The position numbers and the translations under genes are program-made. A stretch of 64,000 bases of DNA from Lysobacter ciconiae (GTDB lineage: Bacteria; Pseudomonadota; Gammaproteobacteria; Xanthomonadales; Xanthomonadaceae), in the NCBI RefSeq assembly GCF_015209725.1, contig NZ_CP063656.1:2277001-2341000 (forward strand), written 5' to 3'. Under the pieces are notes generated by a model that saw only the letters and a program-made list of their open reading frames with translations, did no database searches and was not told the origin of the DNA. Below are positions 56,890 through 64,000 of this stretch, one piece after another. The number at the start of each line of letters is the position of its first letter. The first letter of the stretch is position 1.

Positions 56890-58269
56890 ATGCCATTGCC
56901 TGCCGCACTCCAGCGCGAGATGGCGGATCTGCTCGGCGATGCCTGGCGGACCGATGACAGCGAGCGGCTCGCGTACGCCTACGACAACTCGCGCCGGCTC
57001 GCCCTTCCCGATGCGGTCGCATTGCCGACCACCACCGCGCAGGTGCAGGCGCTGGTGCGCGCGTGCCGCAGCCACCGCGTGCCGGTGATCGCGCGCGGCC
57101 GCGGCACCAACACCACCGGCGCCGCCGTGCCGATCCAAGCCGGCGTGGTCGTCTCGTTCGAGCGCATGGACCGGATCGTCGACATCGCGCCCGGTGACCG
57201 CTGCGCGGTCGTCCAGCCCGGCGTGATCAACGGCGACCTGCAGACCGCCCTCGCCGCGCACGGCCTGTTCTGGCCGCCGGACCCGACCAGTGCCGGGTTC
57301 AGCACCATCGGCGGCAACCTGGCCTGCAACGCCGGCGGCCCGCGGGCGGTGAAGTACGGCGCCAGCCGCGACAACGTCCTGGCGCTGACCGCGGTCACCG
57401 GCGCGGGCGAGTTGATCCACTGCGGAACGCGCACCACCAAGGGCTCGACCGGCTACGACCTGCAGCGGCTGCTGGTCGGCAGCGAAGGCACCCTGGCCCT
57501 GATCGTCGAGGCGTCGCTGCGTTTGACCCCGACACCGGTGGCGCGGCGTGCGCTGCGGGCGATCTACCGCGATGTCGACAGCGCCGCCCGGGCCGTGGCC
57601 CGGTTGATGGCGCAGCCGGTCACGCCCTCAATGCTCGAGTTCATGGACGCCAGCGCCGTGCGACTGGCCCGCGAAGTCGGCGGCGCGGACCTTCCCCAAT
57701 CCGCCGGGGCGCTGCTGATGATCGAGGCGGACGGCGATCCCGCGCACCTGGCCGATGACATCGATTCGTTGCGGCGAGCCGCCTCCGGCGATGGGCTTGT
57801 CGCGCTCGACGACGCAGCCGACGAGACCGCTCGGGCGCAGCTCTGGGCAGCACGCAAGGCGCTGTCGCCGGCCCTGCGTACGCTGGCGCCGGGCAAGATC
57901 AACGAGGACGTCGTGGTGCCGGTCTCGCGCATCCCGGAACTGGTCCAGGGCGTGCAGCAACTTTCCGTCGAATGCGGGCTGCCCATCGTCTGCTTCGGCC
58001 ACGCCGGCAACGGCAACCTGCACGTCAACCTGATGTACGACCCGGCCGACGGCGATCAGGCCACACGCGCTGCCGCAACGATGTCGCGCGTGTTTGCGCT
58101 GGCGGTCGCGCTCGGCGGCACCCTGTCGGGTGAGCACGGCATCGGGCTGGCCAAGCGCGATTTCATGCCTACCGCGATCACCGCGCCCACCCTGGCGCTG
58201 ATGCGGCAGATCAAGACGGCATTCGATCCGGACGGGATCCTCAATCCCGGCAAGCTGCTACCGCCGTGA
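56890..58269 (+). CDS. FAD-linked oxidase of the GlcD/D-lactate dehydrogenase family
   Basis: The 459-residue protein has an FAD-binding PCMH domain (VIARGRGTNTTGAAVPIQAG, then STIGGNLACNAGGPRAVKYG) and the C-terminal FAD-oxidase domain (CFGHAGNGNLHVNLMYDPAD, GTLSGEHGIGLAKRDFM). It may oxidise D-lactate, glycolate or D-2-hydroxyglutarate; the substrate cannot be read from sequence. The GTG at 56887 or ATG at 56890 is the start. The stop overlaps the next gene by 4 nt. Confidence 0.93.
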   Translation: MPLPAALQREMADLLGDAWRTDDSERLAYAYDNSRRLALPDAVALPTTTAQVQALVRACRSHRVPVIARGRGTNTTGAAVPIQAGVVVSFERMDRIVDIAPGDRCAVVQPGVINGDLQTALAAHGLFWPPDPTSAGFSTIGGNLACNAGGPRAVKYGASRDNVLALTAVTGAGELIHCGTRTTKGSTGYDLQRLLVGSEGTLALIVEASLRLTPTPVARRALRAIYRDVDSAARAVARLMAQPVTPSMLEFMDASAVRLAREVGGADLPQSAGALLMIEADGDPAHLADDIDSLRRAASGDGLVALDDAADETARAQLWAARKALSPALRTLAPGKINEDVVVPVSRIPELVQGVQQLSVECGLPIVCFGHAGNGNLHVNLMYDPADGDQATRAAATMSRVFALAVALGGTLSGEHGIGLAKRDFMPTAITAPTLALMRQIKTAFDPDGILNPGKLLPP

Positions 58270-58910
58270 CCCACCCCATCGACCCGCGGGCACCGCGCGC
58301 GACCACGACCGATGCCGCGCTGGAAGACCTGCTGGTGGACATCCGCGCCTGCCGGATCTGCGAGGCCCACCTGCCATTGGGACCGCGCCCGGTACTGACG
58401 GCCGCGCGCAGCGCCCGCCTGCTGATCGCCGGCCAGGCGCCGGGCCGCAAGGTGCATATGAGCGGGGTTCCGTGGGATGACGCCAGCGGCGCGCGCCTGC
58501 GGGACTGGCTGGGGATCGACAGCGAAACCTTCTACGACCCGTCGCAGGTGGCAATCGTGCCGATCGGCTTCTGCTATCCCGGCAAGGCCGGCTCCGGCGA
58601 TGCACCGCCGCGGCCGGAATGCCGCGCCACCTGGCATCCGCGCCTGCTGCCGCTGCTGCCGCAGATCCGCCTCAACATCCTGATCGGCCAATACGCGCAG
58701 GCCTATTTTCTCGGTCCGAGTCGGCCGGGAAACCTCACCGCGACGATGCGCCAGTGGCGCGATTTCCTGCCGCGTTACCTGCCCCTGCCACACCCCAGCC
58801 CGCGCAACGTGGCGTGGTTCAAGGCCAATCCGTGGTTCGAGGGCGAGGTATTGCCGGAGCTTCGCGACGAGGTACGACGAGTGCTGGGGAGCCCTACTTC
58901 AGCGGCTTGA
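58266..58910 (+). CDS. Uracil-DNA-glycosylase-superfamily protein with four Cys
   Basis: The 214-residue protein has the UDG fold: LLIAGQAPGRKVHMSGVPW (motif 1 region) and LPLPHPSPRNVAWFKANPWF (motif 2). It also has CRICE near residue 29 and a second Cys pair in FCYPG...ECRATWH (15 residues between), a spacing like the [4Fe-4S] clusters of family 4 UDGs. The catalytic Asp in motif 1 (usually GEAPG-x-x-E/D) is not obvious. GTG starts it, overlapping the upstream stop. It may remove uracil from DNA. Confidence 0.82.
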   Translation: MTHPIDPRAPRATTTDAALEDLLVDIRACRICEAHLPLGPRPVLTAARSARLLIAGQAPGRKVHMSGVPWDDASGARLRDWLGIDSETFYDPSQVAIVPIGFCYPGKAGSGDAPPRPECRATWHPRLLPLLPQIRLNILIGQYAQAYFLGPSRPGNLTATMRQWRDFLPRYLPLPHPSPRNVAWFKANPWFEGEVLPELRDEVRRVLGSPTSAA

Positions 58911-59466
58911 CCGGCGGCACGTCGACACCGGTGCGGAGGGTCATGATCCCATCGACCTCGATGTATTCCACATCCGGATCGGCCGAGAACCGGTCCATCA
59001 GCTCCGCCGCCGCCTTGCGGTCCAGCGGACGGTCGGTCTTGAAGACATCGGCATCCACACCAAGGCGCCGCAACCATTCCATCTCGATGCCGGTCCGGTC
59101 CTGCATCGCGTCCAGTCGTTCGCGGGCCGCGTCGGCGTCCCGGCCCGGCGCGGTTCCGTCGCGGTACTTGACGATGAAACGCTGGAACTGGCTGTCCGCC
59201 GGAAGCTGATCGAAGTGGCTTGGTGTTGCGGCGCCGACCGAAGCGCCGGGCGCTGCTGCCGCAGTACCCGCCGTGGCTGGACCTGCCGACGATGCAGTTG
59301 TTGGCGAGTTAGCTGACGGTGCTGCACTCACGGCCGGCGCAGTTGCCGGCGCCTTGCCGGAAGAATTGTCGCCGGCGGCCGCGCAGCCGCTCACCGCGAC
59401 CACCGCAGCGATGGCGAGGGATGCGGCAATTCGCCGGGTCGGGAAATGGGCAGTCTTGGCATGCAT
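58894..59466 (-). CDS. Lipoprotein resembling an S8 protease propeptide without a protease domain
   Basis: The 190-residue lipoprotein has the lipobox VAVSGC, an Ala/Thr/Pro-rich linker (residues about 28-80) and a C-terminal domain like the inhibitor I9/S8 propeptide: FQRFIVKYRDGTAPGRDADA and SADPDVEYIEVDGIM. In subtilases this propeptide precedes the catalytic domain and inhibits it. No Asp/His/Ser catalytic domain follows here. It could be a periplasmic protease inhibitor or a truncated zymogen. Its end overlaps the UDG-like gene. Confidence 0.8.
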   Translation of the reverse strand: MHAKTAHFPTRRIAASLAIAAVVAVSGCAAAGDNSSGKAPATAPAVSAAPSANSPTTASSAGPATAGTAAAAPGASVGAATPSHFDQLPADSQFQRFIVKYRDGTAPGRDADAARERLDAMQDRTGIEMEWLRRLGVDADVFKTDRPLDRKAAAELMDRFSADPDVEYIEVDGIMTLRTGVDVPPVKPLK

Positions 59467-59539
59467 GCGCTCCTCCAGTCCTTGCAGCGGGTCAGGGACC
59501 GATCATGCCCGAGGGGAAGTGAACGCCGGTGGGGCGTGT

Positions 59540-60097
59540 TCAGAACATCCCCACTTCCAGCCGCGCGGCCTCCGACATCATGTGCTGCGTCCACGGCGGC
59601 TCAAACACCAGTTCGACATCCGTATCCACCACGGTCGGGATCAGCTTGAGCTTGTCGCTGACGTCGGACACGAGGACCTCGCCCATGCCGCAGCCCGGCG
59701 CGGTCAGCGTCATCCGCACCTCGACCAGGCGCTGGCCGGGTTGCTCGGGATGTGGCAAGACCTTGGCTTCGTAGATCAGGCCCAGATCCACCACGTTGAT
59801 CGGGATTTCCGGATCGAAACACGTGCGCAGCTGGTGCCAGACGAGCTCCTCAACCGCGTCGTCGTTGGCGCCCTCGGGCAGCACGAGCGGCGGGGTGGGT
59901 TCCTTGCCGATCGCGTCGGCATCCTGCCCGGCGATGCGGAACAGGTTGCCGTCCACGAACACGGTGAAGCTGCCGCCCAGGCCTTGGGTGATGTAACCCA
60001 CCGACCCGGCGGGGAGTTCGACCTCGTCGCCCTGGGGCACGAGGATGGCGGGGCAATCACGTTCTAATCGGACAGGTTCGCTGCTACGGGAATACAT
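59540..60097 (-). CDS. sufT: SufT-type iron-sulfur maturation protein
   Basis: SufT proteins are MIP18/DUF59-type factors helping [4Fe-4S] maturation. The 185-residue protein begins MYSRSSEPVRLERDC, with an N-terminal beta domain (ILVPQGDEVELPAGSVGYIT) and a DUF59 domain with the DPEIPINVVDLGLIYEAKV motif and the key Cys in TAPGCGMGEVLV. The ATG at 60095-60097 fixes the start. A TAGAAT at 60127-60132 (minus strand) is a possible -10. No suf operon is adjacent in the window. Confidence 0.92.
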   Translation of the reverse strand: MYSRSSEPVRLERDCPAILVPQGDEVELPAGSVGYITQGLGGSFTVFVDGNLFRIAGQDADAIGKEPTPPLVLPEGANDDAVEELVWHQLRTCFDPEIPINVVDLGLIYEAKVLPHPEQPGQRLVEVRMTLTAPGCGMGEVLVSDVSDKLKLIPTVVDTDVELVFEPPWTQHMMSEAARLEVGMF

Positions 60098-60194
60098 GCG
60101 TTCTGGCTGCTGGATGAAGTCGTACCATTCTAGTCCAATATGCCGGCCGACGCCCACCCGTTATGCTGGGCAGCTGCCTGAGCCGATTGCTTCG

Positions 60195-60629
60195 ATGACC
60201 CCTCCTCTGCCTTCGACCGGGCGCGCACGCCGCGCGCCTGCCCGTGTGTTTTCCTGTGTGCTGCTGGCGCTTGGCGTGTTTGGCTTTGCCGCCGCCTGGG
60301 TGCTCGTCGCCCTGTCCAGTGGCCGTCTGGGCAGCTGGATGGCCATCCTCGGGGCGATCGACATTGTGATCGTGCTGCGGCTGGGCGGCTGGCGTCCGGG
60401 GCCGGCGCGTGCGCTACTCGCCGCCGTTGCCACCGCGTGCATCGCCATCCTCGCCATCTGGTGGATCATCGCCGCCCATCTGGGTGCGATGCTGGGCCTC
60501 ACGCCGTGGGGCTCGGCGATCCGGCTGGGCTTCCATCACGCCTGGACGCTCGCGGGCATCGCAATCGGCCCGATCGACCTGCTCTGGATGGCCGCGGCCG
60601 TCGTGCTCGCCGCCGTCGCCAGTCGCTGA
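60195..60629 (+). CDS. Hypothetical four-helix membrane protein
   Basis: The 144-residue protein has four hydrophobic segments: near VFSCVLLALGVFGFAAAWVL, LGSWMAILGAIDIVIVLRL, LLAAVATACIAILAIWWII and LAGIAIGPIDLLWMAAAVVL. I recognise no family. The start is the ATG at 60195. It faces sufT divergently. Confidence 0.7.
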   Translation: MTPPLPSTGRARRAPARVFSCVLLALGVFGFAAAWVLVALSSGRLGSWMAILGAIDIVIVLRLGGWRPGPARALLAAVATACIAILAIWWIIAAHLGAMLGLTPWGSAIRLGFHHAWTLAGIAIGPIDLLWMAAAVVLAAVASR

Positions 60630-60700
60630 ACCTGGCCTAGCGCCTCCCACGCGCCTCCCACGCGCCAGTCGCGCGATGTCACCGCGGACGGCCGCCAGCC

Positions 60701-62125
60701 TCAGGCGTCCAGCGCCTTCAGTTCCGACACCAGTGCGCCCACCGCCTCCGCCCCGTCGCCGTAGAGCATGCGGGTGTTGTCGGCGTAGAACAGCGCATTC
60801 TCGATGCCCGCAAAACCGGTGCCCTTGCCGCGCTTGATCACCACCGTGTTGCGTGCATTGACCACGTCCAGGATCGGCATCCCGTAGATCGGGCTGGCCG
60901 GATCGGTCTTGGCCACCGGGTTGACGACGTCGTTCGCACCGATCACCAGCGCCACGTCGGTCTGCGGGAACTCCGGGTTGATGTCGTCCATGTCCACGAT
61001 CAGGTCGTAGGGCACGCCGGCCTCGGCCAGCAGGACGTTCATGTGGCCCGGCATGCGTCCGGCCACCGGATGGATCGCGAACTTCACTTTCACCCCGCGA
61101 TCGATCAGCCGCTGGGCCAGCTCCCACACCTTGTGCTGGGCCTGGGCGACGGCCATGCCATAGCCGGGTACGATCACCACGCGTTCGGCGAAGGCCATCA
61201 TGGAGGCAACGTCGCCGGCCTCGATCGGCTTCTGCGAGCCGCTGATTTCCTGCGCCTCGCCGGTCGCACCGAAATGCGAGAACAACACTCCACTGATCGG
61301 CCGGTTCATCGCCTTGGCCATCAGCCGGGTCAACAGCATGCCCGCCGCGCCAACCATGGTGCCGGCGATGATGAGCGCCTCGTTGCCGAGTACGAAGCCT
61401 TCGAACGCCACCGCCAGGCCGGTCAGCGCGTTGTACAGCGAGATCACCACCGGCATGTCCGCGCCGCCGATCGGCAGGGTCATCAGCACGCCCAGCAGCA
61501 GCGCGAGCACGAAGAAGGCAACGATCGCCGGCATCTGCAACGTGGCCACGGCCCAGCCGCCGGCCAGCAGCATCGCCAGGAAAACCAGCGCGCTGAGGAG
61601 TTGTTGCGCCGGGAAGACGACGCGCCGGTCCAGGCGTCCGTCCAGCTTGGCCCAGGCGATCACCGAGCCCGACAGCGACACCGCACCGATCGCTGCGCCC
61701 AGTACCGCCAGGGTCAGGGTGAAGGTGGACAAGGCCGGCAACGTGCCAGCCAAGGCGGGGGTCGCAACGCCGACCATCGAGGCGGCGCGCAACAGCTCCA
61801 CCGCGCCGATCGCCGCGGCGGCACCACCGCCCATGCCGTTGTAGAGCGCGACCATCTGCGGCATGTCGGTGATGGCGACCTTCTTGCCCGATAGCCAGGC
61901 CGCCACCGTGCCGATGACGAGAGCGGTGACGATCAAGCCCAGGTTGTGCAGGTCCGGCAACAGGAAGGTGGCGGCGGTCGCCACCAGCATGCCCGCTCCC
62001 GCCCAGCGGATGCCGCTGCGTGCGGTTTTGGGCGAGGCCATCCGTTGCAGGCCAAGCAGGAACAGCGTGGCAGCGACGAAGTAGCTGCTCGCGGCGACCA
62101 GCGACTGCAGTTCGGCCGCGCTCAC
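60701..62125 (-). CDS. pntB: NAD(P) transhydrogenase subunit beta
   Basis: PntB is the membrane and NADP(H)-binding subunit of the proton-pumping transhydrogenase. The 474-residue protein has about nine membrane helices, then the NADP-binding domain with VIVPGYGMAVAQAQHKVWEL, GRMPGHMNVLLAEAGVPYDL and IGANDVVNPVAKTDP. It ends KRGKGTGFAGIENALFY and a short tail. It overlaps the pntAB gene by 4 nt. Confidence 0.96.
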   Translation of the reverse strand: MSAAELQSLVAASSYFVAATLFLLGLQRMASPKTARSGIRWAGAGMLVATAATFLLPDLHNLGLIVTALVIGTVAAWLSGKKVAITDMPQMVALYNGMGGGAAAAIGAVELLRAASMVGVATPALAGTLPALSTFTLTLAVLGAAIGAVSLSGSVIAWAKLDGRLDRRVVFPAQQLLSALVFLAMLLAGGWAVATLQMPAIVAFFVLALLLGVLMTLPIGGADMPVVISLYNALTGLAVAFEGFVLGNEALIIAGTMVGAAGMLLTRLMAKAMNRPISGVLFSHFGATGEAQEISGSQKPIEAGDVASMMAFAERVVIVPGYGMAVAQAQHKVWELAQRLIDRGVKVKFAIHPVAGRMPGHMNVLLAEAGVPYDLIVDMDDINPEFPQTDVALVIGANDVVNPVAKTDPASPIYGMPILDVVNARNTVVIKRGKGTGFAGIENALFYADNTRMLYGDGAEAVGALVSELKALDA

Positions 62126-62466
62126 GCGCGGGTGTCCGGTGCTTTCGACGCTTCGCCGGCCGGTGCACGCTTCACGCTGGGCTTGAACATGTCCAGCATG
62201 CGCTCCGTGACCACGTAGCCACCGGCGGCATTGCCCGCGCCCATCAACACGGCGACAAATCCGATCACTTTCTCCAGCGTGGTATCGGCGTGGCCGAGCA
62301 CCACCATCGCGCCGATCAACACGATGCCGTGGATGAAGTTGGAACCCGACATCAGCGGCGTGTGCAAAATCACCGGCACCCGCGAAATAATCACATGCCC
62401 GGCGATCGCCGCCAGCATGAAGATGTAGAGCATCGCAAACGCCTGCACCATCAGCCCTTCGCCCAT
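62122..62466 (-). CDS. pntAB: NAD(P) transhydrogenase subunit alpha, membrane part (PntAB)
   Basis: This 114-residue protein is the small membrane subunit (PntA C-terminal domain) of three-subunit transhydrogenases, with helices around MVQAFAMLYIFMLAAIAGHV, HGIVLIGAMVVLGHAD and KVIGFVAVLMGAGNAAGGYV. The start is the ATG at 62464-62466 (MGEGLMVQAF). The NAD-binding subunit gene (pntAA), usually just upstream, is absent; a sigma-factor gene is there instead, divergent. Confidence 0.92.
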   Translation of the reverse strand: MGEGLMVQAFAMLYIFMLAAIAGHVIISRVPVILHTPLMSGSNFIHGIVLIGAMVVLGHADTTLEKVIGFVAVLMGAGNAAGGYVVTERMLDMFKPSVKRAPAGEASKAPDTRA

Positions 62467-62657
62467 CGTTCCTTCCCCGCGCGGTAGTTCCCCATCATAA
62501 CCACGCATTCACGGGCGCCGGCAGAGCCGCTGGCGTTTGCTGGCAATTCCGCGCGGCCTGTCAACCCGCACCGGCCTCGCGCGTTTCCCTGTCTGCAGCA
62601 ACCGCTGCGACCCGCCCCGCGACGCGATTGTCGCGAGCGACCGGATGCCGGCCGTAT

Positions 62658-63275
62658 ATGCTTGATTTCGTGACCCATGACGCCATCGAACCCCTGCTGC
62701 AGACCGCCGTTGAGCCCGACCCGACGGACGCCCTTGCCGTTGCCGGGGAGCCGGCCCTGCGCGAGCCCAGGACGCTGGACGAGTTCCTCGCACGTCTGGG
62801 AACGCGCGCCTTCCGCTTCGCGGAGATCGGCCTGCGCCAGCGCGAGGATGCGCTCGACGCGGTGCAGGACGCGATGATGAAGATGATGAACTACCAGGAC
62901 CGACCGCCGGCGGAGTGGACGCCGCTGTTCTGGAGCATCCTGCGTAGCCGGATCATCGACATCCAGCGTCGGCGGACATTCCGCCTGCGCTGGATGGCGC
63001 CGGCGATCGAGCGCGACGACGGCAGCACGCCGGACTGGCCCGACCACGGTCCCGACCCGGCCCGCAATCACGACGGCCGCGAAGGCTACGCGCGCCTGGT
63101 CGAGGCGCTGCAGCAATTGCCGCGCCGCCAGCGCGAGGCGTTCAGCCTGCGCATCCTCGAAGAGCTTGACGTGGCGACCACCGCCAAGGCGATGGGCTGC
63201 AGCGAGGGCTCGGTGAAAACCCATCTATCCCGTGCACGCACGGCGCTGCAATTGCAGCTGGAGGACTGGAAATGA
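62658..63275 (+). CDS. RNA polymerase sigma factor, RpoE-like (ECF)
   Basis: This 205-residue ECF sigma factor has a region 2 (FAEIGLRQREDALDAVQDAM, then PLFWSILRSRIIDIQRRR) and a region 4 (LVEALQQLPRRQREAFSLRI, then VATTAKAMGCSEGSVKTHLS). The ATG at 62658 is my choice. The next two genes overlap it and encode a membrane protein and a DUF3106 protein, the usual partners in Xanthomonadaceae. The inducing signal is unknown. Confidence 0.85.
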   Translation: MLDFVTHDAIEPLLQTAVEPDPTDALAVAGEPALREPRTLDEFLARLGTRAFRFAEIGLRQREDALDAVQDAMMKMMNYQDRPPAEWTPLFWSILRSRIIDIQRRRTFRLRWMAPAIERDDGSTPDWPDHGPDPARNHDGREGYARLVEALQQLPRRQREAFSLRILEELDVATTAKAMGCSEGSVKTHLSRARTALQLQLEDWK

Positions 63276-63721
63276 ACCGCTACGCATTCCCCCCGGTCCC
63301 GGACCCGGGCAGCAGTCCGGAAGACGTGTTCGACGCACAGGCGCGCGCGCTTCACGCCGACGCGCTCGCGCACGTCTCGCCGCAGGTCCGCCGCCGGCTT
63401 CAGCAGGCCCGCCACGCCGCAACGCTGGGCGCTTCCCGGAAGCACAGTCGCCTGTGGACATGGGCAGGCAGCGCCGCCGTGCTGGCACTCGCGCTGGGCG
63501 CGGGGATCCAGCTGCAGCGCGTGCCGGCTCCGGCGCCGGGCGGCAGCGTCCCGATGGCCTCCACGGCGGCCACGTCGACACGCCAGTCCACCGATACGGT
63601 GGACGCCATCGACAGCGAGGTCAGCGGCCTGCTCGCCGCGCTCGACGAAAACCCGGACTTCTATCTCTGGCTCGCCGCCAACGACGGCGCCCTGTCGCCA
63701 CCTACGGAGCGTTTCCCATGA
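63272..63721 (+). CDS. Single-pass membrane protein, probable anti-sigma-like regulator (DUF3619-type)
   Basis: The 149-residue protein has an N-terminal cytoplasmic region (DVFDAQARALHADALAHVSP), one membrane helix (AGSAAVLALALGAGIQLQ) and a periplasmic Ser/Thr-rich part ending with DFYLWLAANDGALSP. It resembles small proteins next to ECF sigma genes in this family, suggesting a membrane regulator, but no zinc motif is visible. It overlaps both neighbours by 4 nt. Confidence 0.75.
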   Translation: MNRYAFPPVPDPGSSPEDVFDAQARALHADALAHVSPQVRRRLQQARHAATLGASRKHSRLWTWAGSAAVLALALGAGIQLQRVPAPAPGGSVPMASTAATSTRQSTDTVDAIDSEVSGLLAALDENPDFYLWLAANDGALSPPTERFP

Positions 63722-64000
63722 ACCGTTCGATCCGCTTGACCTGCCTGACGGCCCTGGCCGCCGTGGTGTGCATGCCGGCGATGGCCTCCGAGCCGACCAT
63801 GCCCGAATGGGACCAGCTCAGCGCGGAAACGCGCGCCACGCTGATCGCGCCGATCCGCGAGCGCTGGAACAGCCAGCCCGACGGCCGGGAACGGATGCTG
63901 CAGCGCGCGCAACGCTGGAGCGAGATGACACCGGAACAGCGCGGCAAGGCGCGCCACGGCATGGACCGCTGGCACCACATGTCACCCGCCCAGCGGCTGG
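63718..64000 (+). CDS. DUF3106 family exported protein (partial, 3' end outside window)
   Basis: The 94 visible residues start MNRSIRLTCLTALAAVVCMP with a signal peptide cleaved near AMASEP. The mature part is a DUF3106 repeat region: WDQLSAETRATLIAPIRERW, then MTPEQRGKARHGMDRWHHMS. These short helical repeats occur in proteins thought to be envelope-stress related. The gene overlaps the membrane regulator gene (ATGA) and continues past base 64000. Confidence 0.85.
   Translation, partial: MNRSIRLTCLTALAAVVCMPAMASEPTMPEWDQLSAETRATLIAPIRERWNSQPDGRERMLQRAQRWSEMTPEQRGKARHGMDRWHHMSPAQRL

Overview
The window is a high-GC gammaproteobacterial chromosome segment, most likely from Lysobacteraceae/Xanthomonadaceae (a Lysobacter- or Luteimonas-like organism). 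The evidence is a dcw cluster without murD, a metX-metB-hom operon under a SAM-I riboswitch, a pilA-pilB-pilC-pilD-coaE block, an M23-peptidase/DciA pair between secA and lpxC, and cytoplasmic cobalamin-binding-like and SufT proteins. It contains no insertion sequence, prophage, CRISPR array or tRNA. Coding density is high and most neighbours overlap by 1-17 nt.

Layout: (1) 1-7.5 kb: pilT (partial), proC, a DUF4426 lipoprotein, a BtuF-like protein, pdxH, dodecin, aroK-aroB, a WGR protein and hemE. (2) 7.5-16.7 kb: a giant propeller hybrid histidine kinase, a YceI-cytochrome b561-YceI operon behind a 15-bp tandem repeat, a four-module LysM muramidase/CHAP protein with a small exported partner, a thioredoxin-fold protein and a lipoprotein. 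(3) 16.8-24.5 kb: sdaA, the methionine operon (metX-metB-hom, minus strand) with promoter, operator-like palindrome and SAM-I riboswitch, then a phytase-like lipoprotein and an M23 peptidase. (4) 24.6-30.6 kb: type IV pilus genes pilA (sigma-54 promoter), pilB, pilC, pilD, then coaE. (5) 30.7-53.3 kb: minus-strand housekeeping block of Nudix-ThiE fusion, secA, M23, [dciA divergent], lpxC, and the division/cell-wall cluster running from mraZ to ftsZ, led by an MraZ-controlled promoter. (6) 53.6-64 kb: rnpB, rsmI, lpoA, yraN, a GlcD-type oxidase, a uracil-DNA-glycosylase-like protein, an orphan S8-propeptide lipoprotein, sufT, pntB/pntAB, and a sigma factor/membrane regulator/DUF3106 operon cut by the window end.

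The most unusual signal is a family of 70-90 bp nested palindromes at 7583-7662, 7716-7805, 18251-18340, 18480-18566 and 24504-24574. Each lies just 3' of a stop codon, in a fixed orientation to the gene it follows. Each has a conserved core (GAATGTCCCCCGGC, hairpin, GCCTCCTCCTTTATTTC) and long outer arms that differ between copies but stay complementary within each copy. Other points of interest are the muralytic protein with a putative immunity-like partner, the stand-alone protease propeptide, the missing murD (fits the MurD2/MurL route), probable leaderless promoters, and a 12-G tract beside a second sigma-54-like motif after pilA.
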